From assembly GCA_963779225.1 (NCBI GenBank), contig CAVZWW010000001.1:62001-126000 (forward strand): a DNA stretch of 64,000 nt, in the 5' to 3' direction. The position numbers and the translations under genes were made by a program. Source of the stretch: CAVPCZ01 sp963779225. GTDB lineage: Bacteria > Bacteroidota > Ignavibacteria > UBA10030 > UBA6906. Positions 16,403-25,071 of this stretch are shown here, in pieces (positions within the stretch are counted from its first letter, which is position 1; each line of letters starts with the position of its first letter). The notes under the pieces were generated by a model. That model made no database searches, was not told the DNA's origin, and saw nothing but the letters and a program-made list of their open reading frames with translations.

Positions 16403-17953
16403 ATGAAGAGGGTGCTCATCTTCGTTGGCATGCTTCTGAACATTGCCCATGCCTATGCCAGTGCTCCGGGCTCCATAACTGGCCGAATAACTGACAGGGA
16501 ATCGGCTCGCCCGCTGGCGGCTGCACACGTCACTGTTGTCGGAACCCCGATGGGGGTCGGCACGGACCAGGACGGGGTATTCCTGCTGAACGGGTTGCAG
16601 CCCGGACGGTATGATCTCCGCTTTTCCCACGTCGGGTATGCGGCCCGGAATATCGTCGTGAATCTTACGGACGGGGAGACGGCGCGGGTTGATGTTGCGC
16701 TTGTGCAGGCGGCTATTCCCGGCCTTCCCGTGACGGTTATCGCGACGCGTGGCCGCGTCCGTGAAACACCGGCGACCTTTTCGACACTTGACCATCAGGA
16801 TCTCCTCGAACGCCACACCGTGCAGGACATCCCGGTGCTCCTCTCCGAACTGCCGTCCACCACCAACTATTCGGAGAGCGGCAACGGCCTCGGCTACACG
16901 CACCTGAATATCAGGGGATTCGATGCGCGCCGGGTGGCGGTGATGATCAACGGCATTCCGCAAAACGATCCGGAAGACCACAATGTCTACTGGCTGGATG
17001 CTCCGGATATCGCGGCCAGCCTCGAGGACGTTCAGGTTCAGCGCGGCGCCGGCAGCGCATTCTACGGTTCGCCTGCCATCGGCGGATCAGTGAACCTGGT
17101 TACCTCTCACTTCGGACGTGAACGCGCGATCCTGCTTTCGGCCGCTCTGGGAGCGTATAACACGCGCAAGTACTCCATTTCGTTTTTTTCCGGACTCGTC
17201 GAAGAACGGTATGCAATGCACGCACGGCTTTCAAAAATCCTGAGCGACGGTTACCGGGACCGTGCATGGGTGGACTTCAGCAGCTACTTTGTCGGCGTCG
17301 TTCGCTATGACGAGAAGATGACCACACAATTCAATTTCTACGGAGGACCGGTTGCGGATGGACTGGCCTACTACGGAATTCCCAAACGGAGCGTTGCCGA
17401 CCCTGCTACCCGGCGCGACAATCCGATCCTCCGCCCCGAAGAGATTGAAAACTTCTCCCAGCCCCACTATGAGCTACTGCACGAGTGGCGGTTTTCGCCT
17501 GTACTCACACTGCAGAATACCCTGTTCCTCATCCTCGGCGACGGCTTCTTCGACTACGATGGATCCTGGGCGCCCTATTCCTACTATCGCCTCACACCGG
17601 AGAACGGGTTTGCCGTTCAGGGTGACCCTGACAGTCTCTTTCTTCCGGCTGCCCTCATCCGTGCGGAGGTGTCGAACCGCCAGTGGGGCTGGTTGCCCCG
17701 CCTGACATGGAAGCACGACCGCGGCGAGCTGCTTGTCGGAGGTGAGTTCCGGATGCACCGTTCTCTGCACTGGGGACGTCTCTCCTGGACCGGGCAAATC
17801 CCCATCGAGGTCCCCTTCGACTACCGGTACTACCAGTACCGCGGGGCGAAAGATATCGTTTCCGTCTACGCGCACACCCTCGTGGACATGTCCTCCACGC
17901 GTCAAGGTGATGGCCGACCTGCAATATGCATACAACTGCTACCGCTTGTATGA
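16403..17953 (+). CDS. TonB-dependent receptor, N-terminal part (frameshifted gene)
   Basis: This is the first part of an outer-membrane TonB-dependent receptor, probably for thiamine or its phosphates given the riboswitch. A signal peptide (about 1-20) precedes a carboxypeptidase-regulatory-like domain (GSITGRITDRESARPL to about residue 98), then the plug (RGRVRETPATFSTL, HLNIRGFDARRVAVMINGIP, VQVQRGAGSAFYGSPAIGGSVNLV) and the first barrel strands. The true reading frame is lost near 17891-17900: the last 17 or so residues before the stop at 17953 are out of frame. The barrel continues in another frame to 18824. An AGGAGG ribosome site lies 12 bases before the ATG. Confidence 0.88.
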   Translation: MKRVLIFVGMLLNIAHAYASAPGSITGRITDRESARPLAAAHVTVVGTPMGVGTDQDGVFLLNGLQPGRYDLRFSHVGYAARNIVVNLTDGETARVDVALVQAAIPGLPVTVIATRGRVRETPATFSTLDHQDLLERHTVQDIPVLLSELPSTTNYSESGNGLGYTHLNIRGFDARRVAVMINGIPQNDPEDHNVYWLDAPDIAASLEDVQVQRGAGSAFYGSPAIGGSVNLVTSHFGRERAILLSAALGAYNTRKYSISFFSGLVEERYAMHARLSKILSDGYRDRAWVDFSSYFVGVVRYDEKMTTQFNFYGGPVADGLAYYGIPKRSVADPATRRDNPILRPEEIENFSQPHYELLHEWRFSPVLTLQNTLFLILGDGFFDYDGSWAPYSYYRLTPENGFAVQGDPDSLFLPAALIRAEVSNRQWGWLPRLTWKHDRGELLVGGEFRMHRSLHWGRLSWTGQIPIEVPFDYRYYQYRGAKDIVSVYAHTLVDMSSTRQGDGRPAICIQLLPLV

Positions 17954-18824
17954 CGAGAAATACGTCGGGACGGATTTTGCCGTCCCCTACCATTTTCTGA
18001 ATCCGCGCGCGGGTATCAACTACAACATTGACGAGGCGTGGAACGGTTATCTGAGCCTGGCATATACATCCCGGGAGCCCCGCCTGAAAAACCTGTACGA
18101 TGCCGCCGAGGCCAGCACGCCAGAGTCCTGGGGTGCCGTGGTGCCGCAGTTTGAGCCGGGACCGTCCGGTGATCCCGACTACAGCCGTCCGCTTGTGCGG
18201 CCGGAAAGGCTGTTTGACTTTGAGCTGGGCGGCGGATACAATGCGGGAGGGGCGCGGTTCTCTGCAAATCTCTACTGGATGGAGTTCACGGACGAAATTG
18301 TCAAAAGCGGCCAGTTGGATCGTTTCGGCCAGCCGGTGACGGGGAATGCCGAACGCAGCCGGCATGCGGGGATCGAACTCAGCGGCAAGACCGATCTCAC
18401 CCCCGGACTGGAGTTCTCGGCGAACGCGACATTCAGCCGTAATCGGTTTGTGCGCCACACGGACTACGGGACGGGAAAGCCGTTAACGCTGGACGGGAAC
18501 CCCATTGCCGGATTCCCGGACTTTCTGACCAACGCCCGGCTCACGTACCGGCACGAACAGCTGGCTCTCTCGCTGGCGGCACGGTATGTGGGAAAACAGT
18601 ACACCGACAATTTCCGCAACGAAGACAATACGGTGGATCCGTTTCTTGTCGCCGATGCCTCGGCTTCGTACACCTTTCCGCAGCTTGTGGACGACGTCAG
18701 CGTTGAAGCCAGGCTGCAGGTGAACAATCTGTTTGACGCGCTGTATGCCTCTTACGGGGAAGGGACGCAGTTCTTCGTGGGAGCGGAACGCAACCTCTTG
18801 TTTCACCTGACCATCTCCATCTGA
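17892..18824 (+). CDS. TonB-dependent receptor, C-terminal barrel (frameshifted gene)
   Basis: This is the remainder of the same receptor in the +1 frame. Continuity is clear: VYAHTLVDMS in the first frame joins PRVKVMADLQYAYNCYRLYD in this frame, and the barrel then runs to the end (NLLFHLTISI). Dropping one base in TCCTCCACG (about 17891-17899) restores a single reading frame of about 807 codons from 16403. No ribosome site or convincing start precedes this half (ATG at 17910 is inside a beta strand), so it is not a separate gene. Either the strain has lost the receptor or the assembly has a one-base error. The stop is 2 bases from the thiamine pyrophosphokinase start. Confidence 0.82.
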   Translation, partial: PPRVKVMADLQYAYNCYRLYDEKYVGTDFAVPYHFLNPRAGINYNIDEAWNGYLSLAYTSREPRLKNLYDAAEASTPESWGAVVPQFEPGPSGDPDYSRPLVRPERLFDFELGGGYNAGGARFSANLYWMEFTDEIVKSGQLDRFGQPVTGNAERSRHAGIELSGKTDLTPGLEFSANATFSRNRFVRHTDYGTGKPLTLDGNPIAGFPDFLTNARLTYRHEQLALSLAARYVGKQYTDNFRNEDNTVDPFLVADASASYTFPQLVDDVSVEARLQVNNLFDALYASYGEGTQFFVGAERNLLFHLTISI

Positions 18825-18826
18825 CC

Positions 18827-19462
18827 ATGACTGCATTGCTCCTGTGTAACGGCGAACCACCACCGCGGAAGCTTGCCCGAGATCTTGCGCACCATGCCGA
18901 CATCATTGTCGCGGCGGACGGAGGCGCCAACGCGGCGCGTGCACTCGGTCTGACGCCGGCCGTGATCATCGGCGACCTGGATTCGCTCACGGCCGCCACG
19001 CGCCGGGCGTTTCCCGGCGCGGAGATCATCCGGGTTGACCGGCAGGACAATACCGATCTGGAGAAGGCCCTGGACGAGATCGACCGCCGTGGCTTTGATC
19101 GGGTGGTTGTCCTGGGTGCGACCGGGCGGCGGATTGATTTCACTCTCGGCAATTTCTCCGTCGTCTGGCGGTACCGGAAGCGCCTGCAGGTGCTCTTCGC
19201 CGGGGATGGGTGGTATGCAGTCCCCGTCGGCCGGAAACAACGCATTGACGCCCCCGCCGGCACGACGGTAAGTCTCATACCGTTCGGGCCTTGCAGCGGA
19301 ATCACGCTCCGCGGCCTCGTCTATTCCCTGAAGAATGCTTCCATGGCTGTCGGTGTCGTCGGCGTCAGCAACGTGGTGCGCCGTTCTCCCTGCAGTGTGT
19401 CCGTGCGCCGGGGCAAAATGTTGCTCGTGGTGATGGAACCGTACACGTCCGGTCGCGTGTAA
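18827..19462 (+). CDS. thiN: Thiamine pyrophosphokinase
   Basis: The protein has 211 residues. It transfers pyrophosphate from ATP to thiamine, giving the cofactor TPP. Motifs in order: VAADGGANAA (28-37), IIGDLDSL (47-54) with the metal-binding Asp pair, DRQDNTDLEKAL (71-82), and GATGRRIDFTLGN (97-109), which has Phe where most homologues have His. It begins 2 bases after the TonB receptor stop and 16 bases before the symporter, all under the TPP riboswitch, so it would trap imported thiamine as TPP and close the feedback loop. Confidence 0.95.
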   Translation: MTALLLCNGEPPPRKLARDLAHHADIIVAADGGANAARALGLTPAVIIGDLDSLTAATRRAFPGAEIIRVDRQDNTDLEKALDEIDRRGFDRVVVLGATGRRIDFTLGNFSVVWRYRKRLQVLFAGDGWYAVPVGRKQRIDAPAGTTVSLIPFGPCSGITLRGLVYSLKNASMAVGVVGVSNVVRRSPCSVSVRRGKMLLVVMEPYTSGRV

Positions 19463-19478
19463 CCACCCTTCCTCCGTC

Positions 19479-20951
19479 ATGCCTCCGCCCATGGTCCATC
19501 TCTCCACCATCGACGTTCTCCTGATCGGGCTATATTTTGCCGCCGTTCTCGCGGTCGGATTTTTCGCGGGACGGCGCACCAGGGGCGGGGACGCGCTCGA
19601 GTATCTTCTCGCCGGCAGGTCTCTCACCGTGCCCCTGTTTGTCATGACGCTGGTGTCCACCTGGTACGGGGGTATCCTCGGCGTCGGGGAGTTTTCCTAC
19701 CGGTACGGAATTTCGAACTGGGTCATTCAGGGGGTGCCCTACTATGTCTTCGCCCTGGTGTTTGCCGTCGTCCTGGCAAAACGTATCCGGGCGACAAACC
19801 TGACCACGATTCCGGATATGCTGGAACATGCCTATGACCGGCGAACGGCGGTTCTCGGGGCAGGGCTGACCTTTCTGTTGATGACACCGGCACCCTACGT
19901 TCTGATGCTCGGAGTTCTGCTGCAGATGCTCACTGGGTGGCAGCCCGCCGTGTGCGTGATTGCCGGGACTGTGGTGACAACCGTCTATCTCCTTACGGGC
20001 GGATTCCGGTCCGATGTGTACACCGACGTGCTTGAATTTGTCCTCATGTTCCTGGGATTCGGCATCATTATTCCGTTTGCCGCAAGCCAGTACGGCGGAT
20101 GGGCGTTTCTCACCGCCCATGTCCCCGCTCAACATCTGACGTGGAGCGGGGGGAATTCGTTGCAGTTCGTCCTGGTCTGGTTCTTCATCGCTCTCTGGAC
20201 TCTTGTCGATCCCGCATTCCATCAGCGCTGTTATGCCGCAAAATCCGGCGCGGTCGCACAACGGGGCATCCTCTGGTCGATCGTGTTCTGGATCGTGTTT
20301 GACGCAATGACAGCGACTGCAGGACTCTATGCGAGGGCGATCCTTCCCGATCTTGAACAGCCGCTGATGGCATACCCGAAGCTTGCAGAGGTCATCCTCC
20401 CGTCAGCCGCCAAAGGGCTGTTCTTTGTCGGCCTTCTCGCGACGATCATGTCGACGTTGAATACACTGGCGTTTGTTTCGGCGACAACCCTGGGAAGGGA
20501 TATTGTGTGGCGGATGTTGAGAGGGAGAAATGGCGGCACAGGGGAAGCGGGGGAGGGGGGACGGGGAGAAGAAGGAATGTGGGTTCGCATCGGGTTGGTT
20601 GTCAGCGGCGTGCTGGCGGTCATCCTCGCGCTGATGATCCCGTCCGTCATCAAACTCTGGTACACCATCGGTACGGTGATCGTACCCGGACTCCTGGTCC
20701 CGCTTGTCACCGCGTACTTCAGATCCGTGCGGGTTGCGGCGCGCTGGGCCTTTGCATCGATGTGTTCCGGATGGTTGACCTCGCTCGCATGGCTCGTGGC
20801 CGGCTGGTCGCAGGAACTCGGTGTTTCCGTGTTCTACCCGCTGGGCATCGAACCCATGTATCCGGGGCTTGTTGCGAGCGTGCTGGTGTGGTGCGGCGGG
20901 ATGGCGGCACGGCGGAGAATGAAAACCGGGGCGGACGTTAACTCAGTTTGA
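19479..20951 (+). CDS. Sodium:solute symporter, likely thiamine (or precursor) transporter
   Basis: The protein has 490 residues with about 13 predicted membrane helices. The SSS-family pattern is visible: LIGLYFAAVLAVGFFAGRRT, EYLLAGRSLTVPLFVMTLVSTWYGG, RIRATNLTTIPDMLEHAYDRR, then YLLTGGFRSDVYTDVLEFVL. It acts in the inner membrane with sodium coupling. Its place in a TPP-riboswitch operon after a TonB receptor and thiamine pyrophosphokinase strongly suggests thiamine import, similar in role to predicted ThiV symporters; substrate is inferred from context. A short glycine-rich acidic insert occurs near residue 350. The end overlaps the convergent regulator gene by 14 bases. Confidence 0.87.
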   Translation: MPPPMVHLSTIDVLLIGLYFAAVLAVGFFAGRRTRGGDALEYLLAGRSLTVPLFVMTLVSTWYGGILGVGEFSYRYGISNWVIQGVPYYVFALVFAVVLAKRIRATNLTTIPDMLEHAYDRRTAVLGAGLTFLLMTPAPYVLMLGVLLQMLTGWQPAVCVIAGTVVTTVYLLTGGFRSDVYTDVLEFVLMFLGFGIIIPFAASQYGGWAFLTAHVPAQHLTWSGGNSLQFVLVWFFIALWTLVDPAFHQRCYAAKSGAVAQRGILWSIVFWIVFDAMTATAGLYARAILPDLEQPLMAYPKLAEVILPSAAKGLFFVGLLATIMSTLNTLAFVSATTLGRDIVWRMLRGRNGGTGEAGEGGRGEEGMWVRIGLVVSGVLAVILALMIPSVIKLWYTIGTVIVPGLLVPLVTAYFRSVRVAARWAFASMCSGWLTSLAWLVAGWSQELGVSVFYPLGIEPMYPGLVASVLVWCGGMAARRRMKTGADVNSV

Positions 20952-22311
20952 TCTGGTATTGCTGAATCTTGGTATACAGGGTCTTCAGGCTGATACCCAG
21001 AATTTTTGCCGACTCCGCCTTGTTGCCGCGGAAACTGCGGAGCACACCTTCGATGTGATACCGTTCGATCTCCTTCAAGGCGATTGCCGTGCCGATCTTC
21101 TGATCGCCGCGGCCTGTGCCCGAAGGAAGCGCCATGGGAGCATTGGGCAATGACAGGTCCTCCGGTTCGATCACCCCATTCCGGCAGAGGATGGCGGCCC
21201 GTTCGATGACGTTTTCGAGTTCGCGGATGTTGCCCGGCCAATCGTAGTCGATCAGCACTTCCATCGCCCGGGGGGAGATGGAAGTCTTCATCTTTGTTTT
21301 CATCCGGTTCGACAGAAACGATGCGACCAGGAGCGGGATGTCGGGTTTCCGGTCGCGCAGCGGGGGGATTTCAATGGTGATGACATTCAGACGGTAGAGC
21401 AGGTCTTCGCGGAAACGGCCTTCCCGCACTTCTTCCTTGAGGTTCTTGTTCGTCGCGGAAAGGATGCGGACATCTGCATTCAGCGGGGCGTTGCCACCCA
21501 CCCGGCGGAATTCGCCGCTCTGGATGAACCGGAGAATCTTGGGCTGGACGACCGGGCTGATATCGCCGATTTCATCAAGAAACAATGTTCCCTTGTTTGC
21601 GATTTCCACAATGCCGGGTTTCATCACTCGGGCGTCGGTAAAGGCGCCCTTTTCGTAACCGAACAGCTCGCTTTCGATGAGCGTGTCGGGGATGGAAGCG
21701 CAGTTGAGGGTCACGAAGGGGGAATCAGCGCGCAGGCTGTTCTTGTAAATGAAGTTTGCAATCAACTCTTTGCCGGTCCCGCTGGGACCCTGGATGAGGA
21801 CCGTGGATTCGGTGGGCGCGACCTTCGCGGCGATTTCAATAACGCGCCGGAATGTCTCGCTTTCTCCGACCATCTCGTGTGAACCCTGCAGGCGGTCGAT
21901 GGTCTCCTTCATCAGGATATTGTCGATCATCAGCTGCCGCCGTTCGAGGGCGCGCCCGAGGGCGGAAAGGAGCTCGTCAGCCGTTGTCGGCTTGGTGATA
22001 AAATCGTATGCCCCGATGCGCATGCATTCGACGGCGGTCTTGACATCCGCTGCGCCGGTCAGCATGATGACCTCTATGCCGGGGTAGTTGTTCTTCACGA
22101 ACTTCAGGACCTCGATCCCGTCGACCTTGGGCATCTTGACATCCAGGAGAACGATGTGGTACAGCTTCGACTGTACCGCATTGATGGCGGTTATTCCATC
22201 ATTTACCGTATCGACGGTGTACCCGGCACCACCGATAAGCGAGGAGAGGAGATACCGGAAGGTCTCCTCATCATCAACAACCAGAATCGAATAGTCTTTC
22301 TTGGCCATCAT
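20938..22311 (-). CDS. Sigma-54-dependent response regulator (NtrC family)
   Basis: 457 residues from ATG 22311 (adjacent ATG at 22308). A receiver domain (ILVVDDEETFRYLL, phospho-acceptor Asp in HIVLLDVKMPKVDG) is followed by an AAA+ domain (Walker A GPSGTGKE, Walker B GTLFLDEIGD) and a Fis-type helix-turn-helix at the C-terminus (KAESAKILGISLKTLYTKI). The sigma-54 contact loop reads GAFTDA rather than GAFTGA, which may alter promoter opening. No histidine kinase is adjacent, so it is an orphan. It is divergent from adenosine deaminase, with 113 bases between starts holding two opposed promoter-like sites. Confidence 0.93.
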   Translation of the reverse strand: MMAKKDYSILVVDDEETFRYLLSSLIGGAGYTVDTVNDGITAINAVQSKLYHIVLLDVKMPKVDGIEVLKFVKNNYPGIEVIMLTGAADVKTAVECMRIGAYDFITKPTTADELLSALGRALERRQLMIDNILMKETIDRLQGSHEMVGESETFRRVIEIAAKVAPTESTVLIQGPSGTGKELIANFIYKNSLRADSPFVTLNCASIPDTLIESELFGYEKGAFTDARVMKPGIVEIANKGTLFLDEIGDISPVVQPKILRFIQSGEFRRVGGNAPLNADVRILSATNKNLKEEVREGRFREDLLYRLNVITIEIPPLRDRKPDIPLLVASFLSNRMKTKMKTSISPRAMEVLIDYDWPGNIRELENVIERAAILCRNGVIEPEDLSLPNAPMALPSGTGRGDQKIGTAIALKEIERYHIEGVLRSFRGNKAESAKILGISLKTLYTKIQQYQIKLS

Positions 22312-22331
22312 TTTGCGTGTTTGTTCACGCT

Positions 22332-22361
22332 TTATATAGAGAAAAGCACGATCAAAATCAA
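22332..22361 (-). promoter_or_regulatory. Possible promoter of the NtrC-type regulator
   Basis: Minus strand TTG (22361-22359), 20 bases, TATATAA (22338-22332). The box departs from TAnnTT at one position. Divergent from the adenosine deaminase promoter 8 bases away. Confidence 0.35.
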
Positions 22362-22368
22362 CCATTCA

Positions 22369-22398
22369 TTGATTTTGACGCGCCAGGTTTGTACTTTC
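22369..22398 (+). promoter_or_regulatory. Putative promoter of adenosine deaminase
   Basis: TTG at 22369-22371, 20 bases, TACTTTC at 22392-22398. The gene start is 27 bases further on. Confidence 0.5.
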
Positions 22399-22424
22399 TG
22401 CAATCACGCACACCCGGAATCACC

Positions 22425-23522
22425 ATGCGCATCACCGACCGGTTTATCAAAACTCTCCCCAAAGTCCTCCTGCACGACCATCTGGACGGCGGTCTCCGCC
22501 CGAAGACGATCATCGAGCTGGCCCGGCAGTCGGGATACAAGGGACTGCCGACGGCGAATTCGTCCGAACTCGCCGAGTGGTTCCAGCGCGGTGCCCGGCG
22601 CGGGAGTCTCCCTCTCTTTCTTCAAGGGTTCGCGCACACCACGGCCGTGATGCAGACGGAAGAGGCGCTCGAGCGGGTCGCGTATGAAATGATGGAGGAT
22701 ATGAAGAATGACGGGGTGGTGTACGTGGAAACACGGTTTGCTCCCGTCTTTCACACGCAGCAGGGACTCCACTGGGAAAATGTGGTCAATGCTGTTCTCA
22801 GGGGACTGGAACGCGGAAAGAAGGATTTCGATGTTGAGTACGGGTTGATCATCTGTGCAATGCGGAACATGAAACTGTCCCTGGAGATGGCCGAACTGGC
22901 CGTGGATTACCGCGAACGGGGGGTCGTCGGATTTGACCTGGCGGGAGAAGAGGGTGGATATCCCCCGAAGAAACATGTGGATGCTTTCCACTACATCCAG
23001 CGTGAGAACTTCAATATCACCGTTCATGCCGGTGAGGCCTTCGGCAAGGAAAGTATCTGGCAGGCGATTCAGTGGTGCGGGGCGCACCGGATCGGTCACG
23101 CAACGCGGTTGATCGAGGATATCGGTCTGGACAAGCACAACAAGAAGAAGATCGTCCGGATGGGCTATCTTGCCCAGTACGTGCTGGACAAACGGCTCCC
23201 GCTGGAAATCTGTCTCACAAGCAATGTCGATACCGGCGCCGTGAAGAGCCTTGAAGATCACCCCTTCGGTCTTTTTCACAAATACAAGTTCCGTGTAACG
23301 TTGAACACGGATGACCGCCTGATGAGCAATACCACGATGACCAAGGAATACCGGATCGCGCATCAGGTGTTCAAGCTGTCGCTCGATGATCTGGAGAAAC
23401 TTACCATCAATGCCATGAAGAGTGCGTTTCTGCCGTACAACCGCCGCATCCAGGTGATTTATGACGTGATTAAACCCGGGTATGCTGCGGCCCGTGCCAC
23501 CCTCGCCAGAGCAAAATCATGA
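22425..23522 (+). CDS. add: Adenosine deaminase
   Basis: 365 residues from ATG 22425; the longer in-frame start at 22317 would read through the promoter region. It deaminates adenosine (and deoxyadenosine) to inosine. Zinc and catalytic motifs: LHDHLDGGLRP (17-27; eukaryotic and E. coli enzymes have H-x-H-L-D-G), FDLAGEE, TVHAGEAFG with catalytic Glu, RIGHATRL, and TLNTDDRLMSN carrying the Asp pair. Its stop overlaps the sixA start as ATGA, so it heads an operon with SixA and an adenosine-specific kinase-like protein. Confidence 0.93.
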   Translation: MRITDRFIKTLPKVLLHDHLDGGLRPKTIIELARQSGYKGLPTANSSELAEWFQRGARRGSLPLFLQGFAHTTAVMQTEEALERVAYEMMEDMKNDGVVYVETRFAPVFHTQQGLHWENVVNAVLRGLERGKKDFDVEYGLIICAMRNMKLSLEMAELAVDYRERGVVGFDLAGEEGGYPPKKHVDAFHYIQRENFNITVHAGEAFGKESIWQAIQWCGAHRIGHATRLIEDIGLDKHNKKKIVRMGYLAQYVLDKRLPLEICLTSNVDTGAVKSLEDHPFGLFHKYKFRVTLNTDDRLMSNTTMTKEYRIAHQVFKLSLDDLEKLTINAMKSAFLPYNRRIQVIYDVIKPGYAAARATLARAKS

Positions 23523-24019
23523 ACCTCTATATCGCCCGCCATGCGGATGCGCTGCCCATCGGCGGGGCGGTTGCACGGGATGCCGACCGTCCGCTGAGCA
23601 AGCAGGGAGAACGTGATGCGGCTGCGGTCGGCCGGGCACTGGCCACTCTCGAACCCGTAACGCCGTTGATCGCAACAAGTCCCCTGGTGCGCGCGCAGCA
23701 CACCGGTGACCTGTTCCGTAAATCCTTTTCCCATCCGGCGACCCTTGAAACCTGGGAAGAACTGGCTCCGGGAATCCGTCATCGGGTTCTCCTGAGCCGT
23801 GTACATGCCCTGATGGCAACCGCGGTGATTCTGGTGGGCCATCAGCCGGATCTGACCAACCTCATCGCCTACCTGGTGGCCGATGGGGCCGCGGAGATCG
23901 CCCTGGCTCCCGGGGCGGTCGCCCTCCTCAGACTTCAGCCGGACGGTTCGGCCGGAAGTGCCCGGCTGCACTGGTTGCTGACCCCCGATGTGATCAAGAA
24001 CCTGCTTCCACCGGCATGA
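23519..24019 (+). CDS. sixA: SixA-type phosphohistidine phosphatase
   Basis: The protein has 166 residues, typical of SixA. The histidine phosphatase motif is YIARHADA at residues 4-11 (RHG-like, catalytic His), followed by DRPLSKQGERDAAAVG, TSPLVRAQHTGDLF with the second Arg, and ILVGHQPDL with the second catalytic His. SixA removes phosphate from phosphohistidine, for example in phosphorelays or the nitrogen PTS; PTS enzyme I and HPr are encoded 30 kb away. It overlaps adenosine deaminase by 4 bases. Confidence 0.9.
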   Translation: MNLYIARHADALPIGGAVARDADRPLSKQGERDAAAVGRALATLEPVTPLIATSPLVRAQHTGDLFRKSFSHPATLETWEELAPGIRHRVLLSRVHALMATAVILVGHQPDLTNLIAYLVADGAAEIALAPGAVALLRLQPDGSAGSARLHWLLTPDVIKNLLPPA

Positions 24020-24026
24020 AGAGGCG

Positions 24027-24512
24027 ATGATGAATCTCTCGACCGTTCCGATTCAGAAGCCCGATGATATGAACTTCATCCTCGGGCATGCGCATTTCAT
24101 CAAGACGGTGGAAGACCTGTATGAGGTCATCGTCCAGACCAATCCGGCAATGAAGTTCGGCCTCGCATTCTGTGAGGCATCCGGTCCCTGCCTTGTCCGA
24201 TCGGCAGGAAACGACGAACGGCTTGAAGAACTTGCGCGGAAAAACGCCCTTGCCCTAGCAGCGGGTCACTGTTTTCTCATCTTCATGGAACACGGTTATC
24301 CGGTGAATATTCTTAATGTCGTCAAGAATGTGCCCGAGGTCTGCCGGGTCTTCTGTGCGACGGCCAATCCCACGGAGGTCCTGATCGCCGAAACAGGGCA
24401 GGGGCGGGGAATCCTGGGGGTTGTGGACGGGGAGAAAAGCAAAGGCGTGGAGACCCCGGAGGATGTGCGCAAGCGGAAAGAGTTCCTGAGAAACATCGGA
24501 TACAAGATGTGA
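24027..24512 (+). CDS. Adenosine-specific kinase family protein
   Basis: The protein has 161 residues and matches the small Adenosine_kin family (adenosine-specific kinase from Pyrobaculum is the structural example). Characteristic runs are FGLAFCEASGPCLVR, AGHCFLIFMEHGYPVNILN, VFCATANPTEVLIAE and GRGILGVVDG. The enzymatic role of the family is not firmly established. It follows adenosine deaminase and sixA in one transcription unit, so a link to adenosine is supported by context. ATGATG gives two possible starts (24027 or 24030) after GAAGAGG. Confidence 0.85.
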   Translation: MMNLSTVPIQKPDDMNFILGHAHFIKTVEDLYEVIVQTNPAMKFGLAFCEASGPCLVRSAGNDERLEELARKNALALAAGHCFLIFMEHGYPVNILNVVKNVPEVCRVFCATANPTEVLIAETGQGRGILGVVDGEKSKGVETPEDVRKRKEFLRNIGYKM

Positions 24513-24680
24513 TGAGAGTGGGTAAGGGAATGGGTGTTGGCGTAAGGGGAACGAAAGGGAACGTGGGAGGAGGAGAAAGACGGGAATAAGAGAGGAAACG
24601 GGGGGAGGATGAACACGAAGAGAAGAAACACGCTGCAAGGGGGAGCGGCAAAGAGGGACACCATCAATCGGAGGAACGCC

Positions 24681-25061
24681 ATGAAGAAGGGAACGATGTA
24701 CGCACTCGCAATAATGGTTCTGGGAGCGCTTCTGATCGTGTGGACGGCGGAAGGAACCGCCCAGCAGAAGAAGAAGACAACGCCGAAAACGACGCAAACC
24801 CAACAGGAGACGCCGCCGCCTCCCGCCACAACGAGCGCGCCACAGGCAAAGACGGGCAACACGATCAAGGATGCCCTTGCCAAACACCTCGGGCAGAAAA
24901 CCAATCTCGGGATCCTCGCCAAAGTTGAGGGCGATTACTTCGTCGTCGAGGAGGATGGGGAGAGCATGCTCTATCCGTTCAGCGCGATAGCGAGCGTCAA
25001 ATTTCCGAAGATCGATGAAGAAGACGAAGATCCTGTGAAGGTGGAAATCAAACTGCTTTAA
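24681..25061 (+). CDS. Small exported protein with Thr/Pro-rich linker
   Basis: 126 residues from ATG 24681, selected because GGAGG lies at 24670-24674; an upstream in-frame ATG at 24609 lies in a purine-rich tract without coding character. The N-terminus is a signal peptide or anchor (MKKGTMYALAIMVLGALL, cleavage likely after EGTAQ region). A Lys/Thr/Gln/Pro-rich linker follows, then a small globular domain (NLGILAKVEGDYFVVEED, ending in acidic DEEDEDP and VEIKLL). No known family. It lies 10 bases before the exported RidA gene, and both products appear periplasmic. Confidence 0.7.
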   Translation: MKKGTMYALAIMVLGALLIVWTAEGTAQQKKKTTPKTTQTQQETPPPPATTSAPQAKTGNTIKDALAKHLGQKTNLGILAKVEGDYFVVEEDGESMLYPFSAIASVKFPKIDEEDEDPVKVEIKLL

Positions 25062-25071
25062 CGAGGACAAG

